A DNA stretch of 64,000 bases from Icerya purchasi (Eukaryota > Arthropoda > Insecta > Hemiptera > Monophlebidae), in assembly GCA_039619475.1 (NCBI GenBank), contig CM077115.1, positions 236,747,692 through 236,811,691 on the forward strand. The letters run 5' to 3'. A program made the translations under genes and the position numbers. Shown piece after piece: positions 35,445 to 45,808 of the stretch (position 1 is the first letter of the stretch; each line of letters opens with the position of its first letter). Under the pieces are notes generated by a model. The model searched no databases, was not told where the DNA came from, and saw only the letters and a list, made by a program, of their open reading frames with translations.

Positions 35445-36380
35445 ACATCTCTCTTAAAGGCAATAACTCGCGGACCAATTGCGAACATAACTCACCGCGT
35501 TGTCGAAAAAATCAAAAGTTATCCGAACTCTTTGCACATATACGCTACTAATGCTTCAAAAGCAGACCCGCATATTTCCCTATCTTCAACCGCGTGCGCA
35601 TATAACATCGGTAGTGAAATCCACTTCGTTGCGTCTAAATGATTACTGCTCGGTACAAGCAGCATTGTACGCCATATACGGTAGCTTCGTAGCTTGTTTG
35701 CAGACAGGATGTATGGATAGAAGCATAAACTTTTAATAACCGACTCTTTGGCTTCTCTAAAATCGATTTCCTCGCAGAACAACATGGATATGTTGACCCT
35801 GAAAGTCAATTATACGTTAAAGCTGTTCCATCTAGCAAGAAACCAAGTAACACTCTTGTGGGTGCCGAATAGTCATATGGGAATTCAAAGCAACGAGCGA
35901 GTTGACTTGGCGTCCAAGTCAGCTCTGCTTGCACCGTTGACAGCGCCACCAATCGGTAAAATGAAGGTTTATTTCCATAATCGTATGATGGCTGATGAGT
36001 GGATCAGCCAGTGGCAAAGGAAACCGTCCTTTTTGAAAAGCATAAAATTTACAGTTGATCCATGGTGTTTCCTTTTCTTTACCTTACCCGTCGGGACTAT
36101 GCTGTGTTAAATCGGTTGCGGGTTGGGCGGCGGTCTCACACAATTATTTACTTGGAGGTATCCCCTTCCCTCACCCACTTGCCCTTTCTGTTCTGGCTCT
36201 TCTCATCCTTCGGTGGAACATCTGTTAGTTCAGCGTTCGCCTGCTCTACTTTTACCGGTGTTCCACTTTTAACTATCCTGTCAAATGACCCAACACGCAT
36301 ATAAATGCTACTCGTTTTTCTTAGAACCAATAGCTTACTAGGTAAATTATGTAGTAGCCTTTTCAGCACCCTAATGTACT
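35445..36380 (+). mobile_element. I-like LINE fragment (LINE-D): RNase H and C-terminal region
   Basis: Plus-strand blocks in order: YATNASKADPHISLSS (about 35,530-35,580, the TDASK motif with Asp changed to Asn), ITDSLASLKSI (about 35,737), VTLLWVPNSHMGIQSNERVD (about 35,850-35,910), then PPIGKMKVYFHNRMMADEWI. After a frameshift TRRDYAVLNRLRVGRRS (about 36,085-36,135) follows. The remaining frame to about 36,304 covers the cysteine-rich tail. This belongs to a different I-group subfamily from LINE-A and LINE-B (the HNRMMADEW block is absent there). It is 5'-truncated and broken by frameshifts. The AES motif between the first two blocks is degraded. Confidence 0.8.
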
Positions 36381-36599
36381 GTAATGACCATTGTAGTTAA
36401 AAATGGTGCATGGGCGTCATCGGGGAAAAAAAGAAAAAAAAGAAATGTATACAGTTTTCACTCCCACCTTTTTATTATAATTTTCTCAAAAAAAAATCAT
36501 ATAACATTTGGAAAATTATTTATTAAGAAATTCCACTCATTAATATATTTTAGGGATTCTCCCGTTATTTTTTCTTTATTATATACAATCAATTTATTT

Positions 36600-36770
36600 T
36601 TTTGGGGGGGGGGGAGGCGTCAACTATGGACATATTAACTCAGCGCAAGTGAAATTTTTAGAAGTCCCAGTGTGCTACAACGGAATCGAACCCGGTTCTA
36701 AACACCACAGCTAGATTTTACTCGCACCTAATGATGTGTTAAACCGGAAAACTCAGAGGTAGTTATGTAC
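36600..36770 (-). mobile_element. tRNA-derived SINE (SINE-B copy 2)
   Basis: On the minus strand a tRNA-like head contains a perfect Pol III B box GGTTCGATTCC (36,693-36,683), preceded by TAGCTGTGGTGTTTAGAACC. The 3' part reads CACTTGCGCTGAGTTAATAT and CCATAGTTGACGCC, then a C-run and an A-run (36,599-36,616 as written). It aligns with 29,412-29,605. The terminal TTGACGCC(C)nAAAA resembles the 3' ends of LINE-A and LINE-B, suggesting shared retrotransposition machinery. The 5' limit is uncertain. Confidence 0.72.
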
Positions 36771-37190
36771 AATTCCGGGTTATTTTCTATATTTTTAATT
36801 ATATTTATTTTGATAGTTTCAGTTTTAGAGTCGATTTAAAAATACACAAGTACTAGTTTTTGCAAAATGTAAGCACATATACATACACGTTGCCAACGAG
36901 TCCTATCGTTTCATATAATATTCAAAAATGTAACAAATTCTCTCTACGATTTGAATACCGAACGAGCGAAAATAAATTCAGTGTAACCTATTTGTATATC
37001 TTGTTTGTTAATTATTATTAAAAATAATAAAGATTATAAATTTAATAACAAACATTAGTTATAAACCGGGATATTTTACAAGTTGTGATCAAAAACCCGA
37101 TTAATTCCGCGAAGCAAAGACAGAAAACCTAGAGCTTATTCTCCCGAGCTAGTTATTGTCGAAACAAAGTAGCGTGTTTAGTAAGCTTTC
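36771..37190. other. No feature recognised
   Basis: AT-rich, no similarity noted. Confidence 0.4.
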
Positions 37191-37199
37191 TATGTGTAT

Positions 37200-37465
37200 T
37201 TGAGTTAGACGGCGTCATGTGGTGTGCTTTTTCGATTTGTTATTTTCGAGCAAAATGTCGAACAAATTCCGCCTGAAACTAAACGCCTAGCGACTATTTC
37301 AATCTAACGAAAAAGAGGATTATGGTGAATCGGTAAAGTGCTGGTCCTCCGACTATGTTTAGTACCAAAAGTTTGCAGACGGCCGAGAGACATTGAGGAT
37401 GACGTGTGAGAACTTGTCGACCAAAAGTCGTTCTCCGAAGTAAATTCTCAAATTCGCCTTTTTTT
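37200..37465 (+). pseudogene. mariner transposase N-terminal fragment
   Basis: A frame from ATG 37,255 reads MSNKFRLKLNA, then after a stop LFQSNEKEDYGESVKCW. It continues with YQKFADGRE and, one base out of frame, DIEDDV (to about 37,412). The order helix-turn-helix / W..F..GRE.(D/V)EDD is the N-terminal signature of mariner transposases. No catalytic triad or terminal repeats were found, so it is an isolated relic, more decayed than the mariner at 29,718-30,626. Confidence 0.6.
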
Positions 37466-37755
37466 TTTGCGTGTGTTCAGCTAAGCGTTTGCCAGTTCGA
37501 AAAATAAACTCATACCGTAATCTTAGTTACAGTACCGTTCGAGAAATTTTAACGGCAGATTTGGAAATGCAAGGATTATCCGAAACTTCGCAGTTATCTT
37601 CAGAGAAAATCTAAATATCGAATGGATATTTCTGGAGAACTGTCGAAGATTACTCTAAAGAATGGAACAATCGAGAGTGATGATAATATTCTTTGGTAGC
37701 GAAAGACTGGTTCATTATCGGTCTGTACGGAGTGTAGCGCGGTCAGTGCATTATT

Positions 37756-38640
37756 TTCTTCTTCTTCTTCTTCTTCTTCTTCTTCTTCTCGTGCCACCCG
37801 ATTCGGGTATTGCTTAATCATCATGTATGGATTGGATTATCTGATGTAATAAATTCTGGTCTTTTGCTATTCTGACTAGATCTTCTGTTCTCTTAATTCC
37901 GGTCCATTTTTTTATATTATCTATCCAAGCCATCTTTCTTCTTCCTTCTATCATGCCCATTATTATTGTCTGTAGTAATTTGTATTTTTCACCTCTCATG
38001 AAGTGTCCAAAAAATTTTATCTTCCTTCTTTTTACTATAGTCATTAATATTCAGTCAGTTCCCATTAGTTCCAGTACTTTCTTATTTTTTTAACTTTTTC
38101 GTCCACGGTATTTTCCACATTCTTCTGTAGCACCACATTTCGAATGATGATATACGCTTCCTCATATTTTCCTTTATGGTCCATGTCTCGCTTCCATACA
38201 GTAGCACTGACCACACGTAACATTGCAATATTTTGTTCTTGATCCTTAGGCTTAATTTCCTATCGAAAAGGGTGTTTTTTAATTTCATAAATGTGTTTCT
38301 GGCCATCTCTATACGAGTACGTATTTCCATATCAGAATCATTACTTTGTGTTATCCAGCTACCTAAATATTTATATTTTTCCGTTCGTTCAATTTCTTCG
38401 CTATCCAAAAATAATTTTTCATTTAGATTAGGCTGTCTTGCAACTACCATGAATTATGTCGTTTTTTTAGTATTTATACTGAGACTCCTTTCTTCTTGTT
38501 TTCTACTGCAACTACATATGTTTAGTAGACTTTGTAGGTCTGTGTTATATTTTCCGCCAGTAGTGCAGTATCGTCAGCAAAGCGAATCACTGAAATTCTT
38601 TCGCTTGCAATTTTTATCCCTTCACTACGTTCATCTAAAG
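37756..38640 (-). mobile_element. RTE-like LINE (copy 1), 5'-truncated, (GAA)n-tailed
   Basis: Minus-strand order: IRFADDTALLAEN, the RT catalytic motif intact (about 38,595-38,557); GVSINTKKT (about 38,480). Then KYKYLGSWIT, then MEIRTRIEMARNTFMKLKN, YVWSVLLYGSETWTIKEN and FEMWCYRRMWKIPWTKK (38,450-38,082). After two stops come MTIVKRRKIKFFGHFMRG and AWIDNIKKWTGIKR (38,044-37,814). A terminal hairpin ACCCGAATCGGGT (37,808-37,796) leads into a twelve-unit GAA tract (37,789-37,756). The layout and tail are those of RTE-type or related endonuclease-bearing LINEs without RNase H. The coding frame is long and only lightly broken. Confidence 0.85.
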
Positions 38641-39640
38641 CTTGGGAAAAAATTACCGCGATGTATTAATTCGTTCGAAAAGACCGGGCAAGTAGAAAAA
38701 TGCTGCTGTATCGCGATAATGCTGAGCGTCGTGACAATATCTGGCGAAAAATAAGATTAGCGCACTCCGGATTCGCCGATTGTTAAAAATCTTTCTGAGA
38801 CTGAAATCCGTACTAAAGCGGAAATAGTTCGTCAGCTGCAGATGATTTAAGCACAAGGAACAGGTGCGCAACATCACCAAGAAAGAGTTCATCTGATGTT
38901 TCCAAAAATTGAACTGAACGATGGAGAAAATCCATTGCGACGAATAAGGCTTGGAAGAAGGAATAATATGCAGGAAATGAGTTGTTAGACGTGATTTTAC
39001 AATAGCAAATATATTTCTTCGAATGTTTATCGTTTGACGAAAAAACTCTACCTCGAGATGCTCCGATAAAGGTGTTTACATTTTGGTAACAACAAGCGGT
39101 ACGTTCGACGTGTACTCATTCTAAAAAAGAAGGATGGAGTTAGAAACCCACCGGGGAAGTATGATGATAGGTTGACCACAGTCGCGCTTGACCAAGGACT
39201 TTTTGATCAGGTAAAAATCGGAGGAAATCAGTTAAATGGGATGACATTCGCAATACGTAATCTAAACAGAGTATCCACGGAAGTAATCTTATAAATGAGC
39301 ATTTTGTAATTATTATTACAGATATTTTAAAATACGCTAGCTTTATATAACTTTGGGCTAGCATAGGAATTCTGATTTATTATTTAGCAGTATTTATTAC
39401 TAAAATCACCAAAGATTATAAACTATTTACTAATGTCGTGACTTTTGTTTTCTTTAATTTCAAATTTATCACAACACCATTTTAATCTAAGTAAACTAGT
39501 CATTCTCCGGCTCCTCCCAACATAGAATGCACCGGAGAGGAATAACATCAGGATATGTTCTAATAGCTTTGCTTTTCATTATCTACAGTTTTTTTTTTAA
39601 TTTTAAGTTTTTTTTAATGAACGACGGTTAAAGTAAAGTA
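38641..39640. other. No feature recognised
   Basis: A frame near 38,660 (INSFEKTGQVEK) faintly recalls IS630/mariner helix-turn-helix linkers, but nothing downstream supports it. Confidence 0.35.
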
Positions 39641-39644
39641 AAGT

Positions 39645-39889
39645 ATGCCCTGCCCTTGATTCCGAGCGCTTTGTTTTGTACTCGAAAATCTTGGCACTGG
39701 GTCTTCCTGCTCCGTATAATTCTTCTTTTGTCCTTTCCTTTCCATCTCCAGATATAATCCCTGTACTCCAATCTTTCCTAAGCTCTATTTCCAATCGTCT
39801 CTTTATTTAACCCCTTCCTTAATTTCTGTTGTTGTTGGGTCAATGCCGCTTGCGCGCCCAAAAAACAAACAAAAAAAAAAAAAAAAAGG
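39645..39889 (+). mobile_element. LINE-A copy 3, 3' end only
   Basis: Starts inside the C-terminal block (ALDSERS equivalent, TTGATTCCGAGCGCTTTG) and runs through the 3' UTR (TTGTTGGGTCAATGCCGCTT, GCGCGCCC) into an A-rich tail (39,858-39,888). The 5' truncation and poly-A indicate a retrotransposed copy. No target duplication was identified. Confidence 0.8.
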
Positions 39890-42110
39890 TCTCATACAAT
39901 CGATAGGGCGTTGGGATTGTGAAGTTAAGCTTTCCATAATGGTACTAAGCCTAATGGATCTAAGGAGAATACCGGGGCTAGTTCCTTTCTACTTGGGATC
40001 CGCCTTTACTTTCCCAGATAGTTCTCTGGTACCCAATTATTTCAGGCAGAGTAAACTTTGGAGCGACTTGGATTCGCATGGTTATTAACAGCATGGTTAC
40101 GAGAGTAATGACCACGAAACATATGTCAATTTACATTTTTTTACAGGTTCGTGTGCTTAAATTTAATTTACCTGTACTAACAATACAAAAATGGGCTATA
40201 CTCGTATTATTGTTAACTTAAAATTATACAGAAAGTAACCTAACATTATCCAAATATAATACTCTAAACTGCCACTGTTACTGAAAAAAGCAAAAAAACG
40301 CAGGCGTCTATTAATAAAAACATATTCCTTAAGTATCAGTCTAAAATAACGGTCTATTTGGAAGCAATTCAAAAAAAAAAAAGGATGACAGGCATGCGTT
40401 TGACTCGTTTATAAAAAATGTCCAGTTTCGACTGCGATGATAAAAGTTCGAAATTCAGAAGTCGGTTTTAATAATTAATTCACGATTTTAATACTGAAAC
40501 GTTTAAAAATGCACGCTTTAAAAAACTGACCCTGACCGTACTCGATTAAAATTTACAAAAGGAAAATAACGAATTTTAAATTTAATCTCGACCATTTTAG
40601 AACGCCATGTGTGATATTAGCGCGGTCTCCAAGTCTGCATCAACCGACAATGCAGTAGGGTAGTACGCAGTGCTCGTTCTCGCGGTGGAATTATCGATCT
40701 CCTTCGGTGTATATTAACATGATGATGTACGACGAGAGATCAAATGTATATCGTGCGTAATTACGATGTGTAATTGAAAATATTTTCACCTACATAAGAA
40801 TGCAAACGACACTAGACGGTTACCAAAGTTCAAAAGAAGAAAATGAACGTAGTTTTAGAATGTATCTCGGAAATCGGAGACGACTAGATAGAGCGATGAA
40901 TGAAAGGATTTCCGTGAGTGGGTAAAAGTGCAAGCATGATATGTTCGAAAATGAGCAAGTTGCAAAAGTTTGACATATCGTAACGTGAACACTATGGTTC
41001 AAAAAGAGACACTATTGCCTGTGGAATGTGTTGGTTTGTTCTTTTTGAAACAATAGCGTTTTTTTCGTTGCATTTATGTGCGTACGTGTTAGACGATGCG
41101 ACACACAGACGCATTTTTTGTCGTAGAATAAAAAATTTTGTAAAAGTGCGCTTTTTTCACCGTCAAAGACTTGACGTGTACTTTGTCAAGTCTAGAGAGT
41201 ATGCTGTGGAGATCGTTAAAGTACCTTTTAGTATTACGCCTTTGCCGAAACTAATTTCATTGTAGATAACATCGGTTCTACTCAAAAAGCCGCCAACAGT
41301 TCGAATCTTTTTAACTCGCTCGGATGAAAGCATAATAGAGTTATCGAGACTGGTGCTCCATCGTGCCCCGTCCTATTCAACGCATCCTTCGTTTGCCGAT
41401 AGAGCTGTTTATTATTCGTCGTCATTATCAAAAAAAAAAACGAAAAAAAAACGAAAAAAAAAACGAAAAAAAAAGAAAATTGTCTACTTAAAACAATCTT
41501 AATCAGTTGTTCCGAAGAAATTCTATTAGATTTTTAAATTATTTCTTTTTTTTTGCCAAGCCCCCAATCACAAACCACTGAACGCTCAACACTCGATCCT
41601 CTTTTTGTTACCACCTTAAATAACGTAATGGAGAATGACTTTCATCTCCGTTATTCATTCATCGAATTTAACTGGGGACATAAGGAAAAATTTTCCAAGT
41701 GTCCGTTTTCTTCCAACTAGTTCCCGTGAACGATCCAAACACATTATTTTAAAATTAAAAATTCTAATAAAATCAGCATTTCAGTGAAGTTTTCGATGCT
41801 TTTGCGGCACTGCACGTCTTGCCTAAGCTTAAAAACTTGTACTAGAAATCTCGAACATAGAGACTTTTAAGACTGGCTTTGATGTTTATTAATCCTTTTT
41901 TTTTTTTTTAATTCGGCTTAGTAGCCGAACAACCGAGAAAAGTGGAATACGAGATATTTTCTTTTTGGTTAATAAAATCTAACATTTGCTTTTATTCTCT
42001 ATTTCGCTCTGTAATTTCTACATACGGTAGTACAACTGTTAGTAATGAAATCGTTTTTCCAACAGGAGTAATGTGAAAATAACTTTATGAATAATTGTTT
42101 GACAAACCGT
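39890..42110. other. No gene recognised; A-rich CG-spaced repeat
   Basis: The only structured feature is an array of A-runs separated by CG at about 41,430-41,475 (four units of about 10 bp). Frames at 39,843-40,088 and 41,026-41,265 show no recognisable domains. Confidence 0.45.
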
Positions 42111-42117
42111 TTCTATT

Positions 42118-42760
42118 GCATAATAAAAACAAACTTTAATAACAAACAATATATGAGGGTAAAAATAATTTATAACAATAAATTAGATAAATACCTTATT
42201 TAGAAACGTTTTCGGGCATAACCCATCATCAGCTAAAAATAGAAAAATCAACATAAATGCTGAACATTTAATTAAAAATAAACATAAACCAAATTCATTA
42301 GAAAACACTGTAACCGTCTTGGCCACTTATGGCAAAGGAAATGTTATGAATATTGCAGAAAATTATTACATAAATAAATATAAAAATAATATTTTAAATG
42401 ATCAATTAGCAAATAATAATAATCCACTTTTTAATATAGAAATTTAACTTTAGGTTGTTCTATTTTATTTTATATTTTGTATTAAGTGTATTGGTAATTT
42501 CCCCCCATTGATTTTTATACCTTCTATGTTTGTTCCTCCTACTCATCGACTATATATGCACATGTATTCCCCTTATATTCATTCCAGTGTGTTTTAAGTT
42601 TCGATTAAGTTAAGCTGATGATGGGTTATACCCGAAAACGTTCCTAAATAAGGGGTATTTTATTTTATTTATTGTTATAAATTACTTTTTACCCCCTTAT
42701 TATATTGTTTGTTATTAAAGTTGTTTTTATTATACAGTTTTAACAAACAGGTATGTATTC
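42118..42760 (+). mobile_element. Penelope-like element with inverted terminal repeats
   Basis: A terminal repeat of about 120 bp is present in inverted orientation at the left (42,118-42,236) and direct at the right (42,613-42,740). Between them lies the 3' end of a Penelope-type ORF (42,247-42,447) and about 165 bp of spacer. Each terminal repeat carries CTGATGATGGGTTAT(A/G)CCCG followed by AAAACGTT. That is a CUGAUGA, stem II and GAAA arrangement resembling the hammerhead ribozyme cores reported in Penelope-like elements. Inverted 5' ends are common for Penelope insertions. The RT is missing. Related ends occur at 8,030, 49,140 and 55,381-56,160. Confidence 0.82.
42247..42447 (+). pseudogene. 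C-terminal end of Penelope-like GIY-YIG endonuclease ORF
   Basis: The frame is open for 66 codons to TAA at 42,445-42,447. It reads AEHLIKNKHKPNSLENTVTV, then TYGKGNVMNIAENYYINKYK and LNDQLANNNNPLFN. This matches the tail of the Penelope endonuclease domain: (F)AEHL, a KG.(L/I/V)MN..E.(F/Y) block carrying the conserved Glu, and the final LN(D/E)Q...NPLF. The GIY and YIG motifs and the RT would lie upstream and are absent because of truncation. There are no internal stops, so decay is modest or the insertion relatively recent. Confidence 0.82.
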
Positions 42761-42879
42761 ACCTACGATTCCATTGCGTTTTGAAATAAACTGCTAGCAG
42801 GATGTATTGCATTTCTCTTGAAAAGTAAATTGGTGAATTTACATTTATTCTTCTATAAATATTTTCGAACTGCCTTAAC

Positions 42880-43114
42880 GGGGCGTCCAGAGGATGCCCC
42901 ACGGTGAGGTCCGAAGGATACACATATTTTTATATTTATTAGTAACCGACGCCGAGAATAATAAATTTTCTATCGATTATATGTGTAACGTTTTTATGTA
43001 ACGGTAGAGAAATTTTTACGCAAACTGCGAATTAAAACATAATATAATTAATGAAAACAGACACTACTAGGTACCTAGGGGTACGGTGCCGCTGATGAGC
43101 TCCAAAGGATCGAG
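42880..43114 (+). other. Two hairpin-plus-hammerhead-like motifs (degenerate)
   Basis: Unit 1: a 9-bp hairpin GGGGCGTCC-AGA-GGATGCCCC (42,880-42,900) followed by CGGTGAGGTCCGAAGGATAC. Unit 2: a 6-bp hairpin GGTACC...GGTGCC (43,070-43,090) followed by CTGATGAGCTCCAAAGGATC and GAG. Both resemble hammerhead layout (stem I hairpin, CUGAUGAG, stem II YUCC-RAA-GGA). Unit 1 lacks CUGAUGA and neither has the required GAAA, so self-cleavage is not expected as read. Confidence 0.4.
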
Positions 43115-43116
43115 TT

Positions 43117-43145
43117 ATATATATACATATATATATATATATATA
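43117..43145. repeat. (TA)n microsatellite
   Basis: TA-rich tract, interrupted once by CA. Confidence 0.85.
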
Positions 43146-44135
43146 AAATTCGATCATTCGAACCTCGGTATCACAGACCCCCTCAGATGATGGGTTTTTT
43201 CTTTCTTTGTTGAAATACTTCTAGAAAAGTAAATTTCAATTAAAGGTAGTATTGTTTAAAAAAAAAAAAAGAATATTTTTTGTTACGTTTGATTCACTAA
43301 TTTTGGTTGTACATATTTTGTATTCTTATCTAATGTAATACTATTACCTAACGGTGAATATTTGCTTGTCGATTACTATCTGTCTATTGTTTCATCGTGT
43401 ACGTATTTCTCCGTTATACAAGTGACAGGAAAGATGACGCGTTGTCTCCGTTAGAGGCATCAGTTCCTTTTTTTTTTTATTTTGTGGGCGCGCTAGCGAC
43501 ATAGGCATCCGTTCCTAATCACACCGCTGTCAAAATCAAAATCCGTCAAAAGCCCAACAGGTAATGACAGCGTAACAGATTATATTTTTGGTTTAATTTA
43601 ATAACATTTAACTCGAATAAGACGTGACAGCAGCTTAAATACAAACAACCGCAGCGTGTTGAGCAATGACAACTTATCACATCGATGCAGCAGACTATCA
43701 TTATGTTCCGATTGAAAATCAATAATCGAGATTGAAGTTACTCTCAGATGGCTGTACAACTAAAGGTAAACAATTAATGCTAGTAAAAAGAATACAAAAC
43801 AAAAAAAAAAAAAGCGATAAAAATTTTACCAGAAAATAAGGTAAATTATGCGTATTAACGAAATAAAAAATTTCATATACAGCAAAAATTATTTAGTAAA
43901 AAGTCAATTTTTTTTTAAATAATAAAGCTATCGTAAAAAATTTAAATAATAGTGAAATAAAAATTACGCTGTCTGACGAACGGATTTAGAACTATAAATA
44001 ATACTGAAAAGGAATAAAGGCAGGAAGTATTAATAAGATCGGATTTGGATTTCGTACGTTTCAATTGAAATATCGGTGGAAACTGCTCGTTTTTGTTATG
44101 TGACACTTCAAATGAAATTAAAGCTGGTCTGCAGA
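43146..44135. other. No gene recognised; possible LINE 3'-end stub at 43.47 kb
   Basis: A T-run at about 43,470-43,480 followed by 'attttgtgggcgcgctagcg' looks, on the minus strand, like the GCTAGCGCGCCCAC-A(n) 3' end of LINE-A-type elements. No coding part is attached. Confidence 0.35.
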
Positions 44136-44189
44136 ATAATTAAGCGAGAAGCGTATCGAATATTAAAATTACGGAAAAAATCAATAATG

Positions 44190-44960
44190 CGAGAAAAAAA
44201 AACGAAAAAAATTGCTTAATAATTTGGAGCCAAGAAATCTTTCTTCTTCCTTGTCCCATTTGCCCTTCTATCGCTCCCATCATAAATGTGTACAGAAGGT
44301 GGTATGTTGATCCTCTCGTGAAATATCCAAAGAAATTAGTATTACGTTTTTTAATTATGTCCATTAATATCAGATCCGTTTTTATCAATTGTAATACCTC
44401 CGCATCTTTCATTTTTTTTAGAGTCCATGATCTCTTCTAGATCCGGCGATAACACCACTTTTCAAATCGTGAAATACGCTTTTCCATATGTCCTTTTATT
44501 GTCCACGTCTCGTACCCATATACGAGTACGGACCATATATAACATTTTAGCACCTTCTTCTTGACTTCCAGATTTAATTTTCTGTCGCAAAGTACATTCT
44601 TCAGCTTCATAAATACATTCCGGGCTGTCTCGATGCGCGTTCTTATTTCCACGTCAGGGTCATTACCTTCCGTTATCCAACAACCTAGATACTTGTATTT
44701 TTCTACCCGTTCGATTTCCCTACCGTTAAGGAATAGTTTTTTATCTGTAATTAGTTATCTTGAGGCCACCATGAACTTGGTTTTCTTGATGTTTATGCTG
44801 AGCCCTTTTTTTGTACTTTCCAGGGCAACTGAATTCAGTAGTCCCTGCGGGTCTTCCATACTCTCCGCTAGCAGTGCAGTATCATCAACAAAACGTATCA
44901 CTGCAATTTTTTCTCCTCCAATTCTTATTCCCTTGTCCCGTCCTTATATTATTGGGAGAG
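44190..44960 (-). mobile_element. RTE-like LINE (copy 2), 5'-truncated
   Basis: Minus-strand blocks: GIRIGGEKIAVIRFVDDTALL with catalytic aspartates intact is split here as GIRIGGEK and RFVDDTALLAES (about 44,940-44,865). Then come KGLSINIKKTKFMV, KYKYLGCWITEGNDPD, EIRTRIETARNVFMKLKN, YIWSVLVYGYETWTIKGH and FEKWCYRR (44,652-44,440). After a break IIKKRNTNFFGYFTRGS and GRRKISWLQIIK follow (44,370-44,215). It is homologous block by block to 37,814-38,640. It ends without an obvious satellite tail and is split by frame changes. Confidence 0.82.
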
Positions 44961-45298
44961 CCAATGTGTTAACAGATGCACTGAAAATATCTGATTAGTT
45001 AGACTTTCACGTATACAAGGTCGGGCAAATTGTACGTCAGGCATCTAATCACGTACAGGTAGAGAAGTAATCTCATTAACAAAACAAAGAAAAACAATCA
45101 AATCAAGCCGAAATTATTTCGGCAACTTTTTGGGTAAATGATCGCATTATCAACGCCAGTTCATTTCGTCCGTTTCTGCTGTTGTTCATCATTCGTATCG
45201 ATTACTTTTTACAACAGTGTTGTATGCTATTAACACTTAAATTTTGGATGGCGGTGTGCTACGATTCCGAAACATGTCAAATGTTCTTTACGTTTAAT

Positions 45299-45322
45299 TA
45301 TTCATATATATATATATATATA
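45299..45322. repeat. (TA)n microsatellite
   Basis: TA tract between the two head-to-head RTE-like copies. Confidence 0.85.
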
Positions 45323-45679
45323 TTTCTGGAAAGCAGCGCGTGTTAGGTATTTTTAAAAATATTAAATCTATTCCTACTGGCGGTGTGTGCGTTGTGGAAA
45401 TACTAGAAGGTGCCGTCACAAATTTCGGGGCAATTTTAAATAGAAGTAAAAAGTAATAACTGATAACTACTTCAATAAACATAGAAAAGGGACCCGGTAA
45501 CAACTTAATAGTACAAAGAAACACGTAAAAGAAGTAGAAAAGTTGATTGTTTCAGAAATAAGAATGGTTTCATATTGAAGATCTTAAAGATAGCCAAAAA
45601 CGGGGAACAACATCATCGCATAATCTGAAGAGAAGGCGCATTTGAAAAGGAGGATATTTATAATTCCTTAACATTTGTG

Positions 45680-45759
45680 CAGATTGGGAGTAATGACTCA
45701 CAACCGATTCATATCAAACGTGGTGTAAGACAAGGTTGCGAGCTATCGCCATTGCTTTT

Positions 45760-45808
<49 letters not shown>

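Noticed and set aside
38640..39000. Possible IS630/mariner helix-turn-helix reading INSFEKTGQVEK
   Set aside because: Only a dozen residues fit and downstream frames show no transposase motifs.
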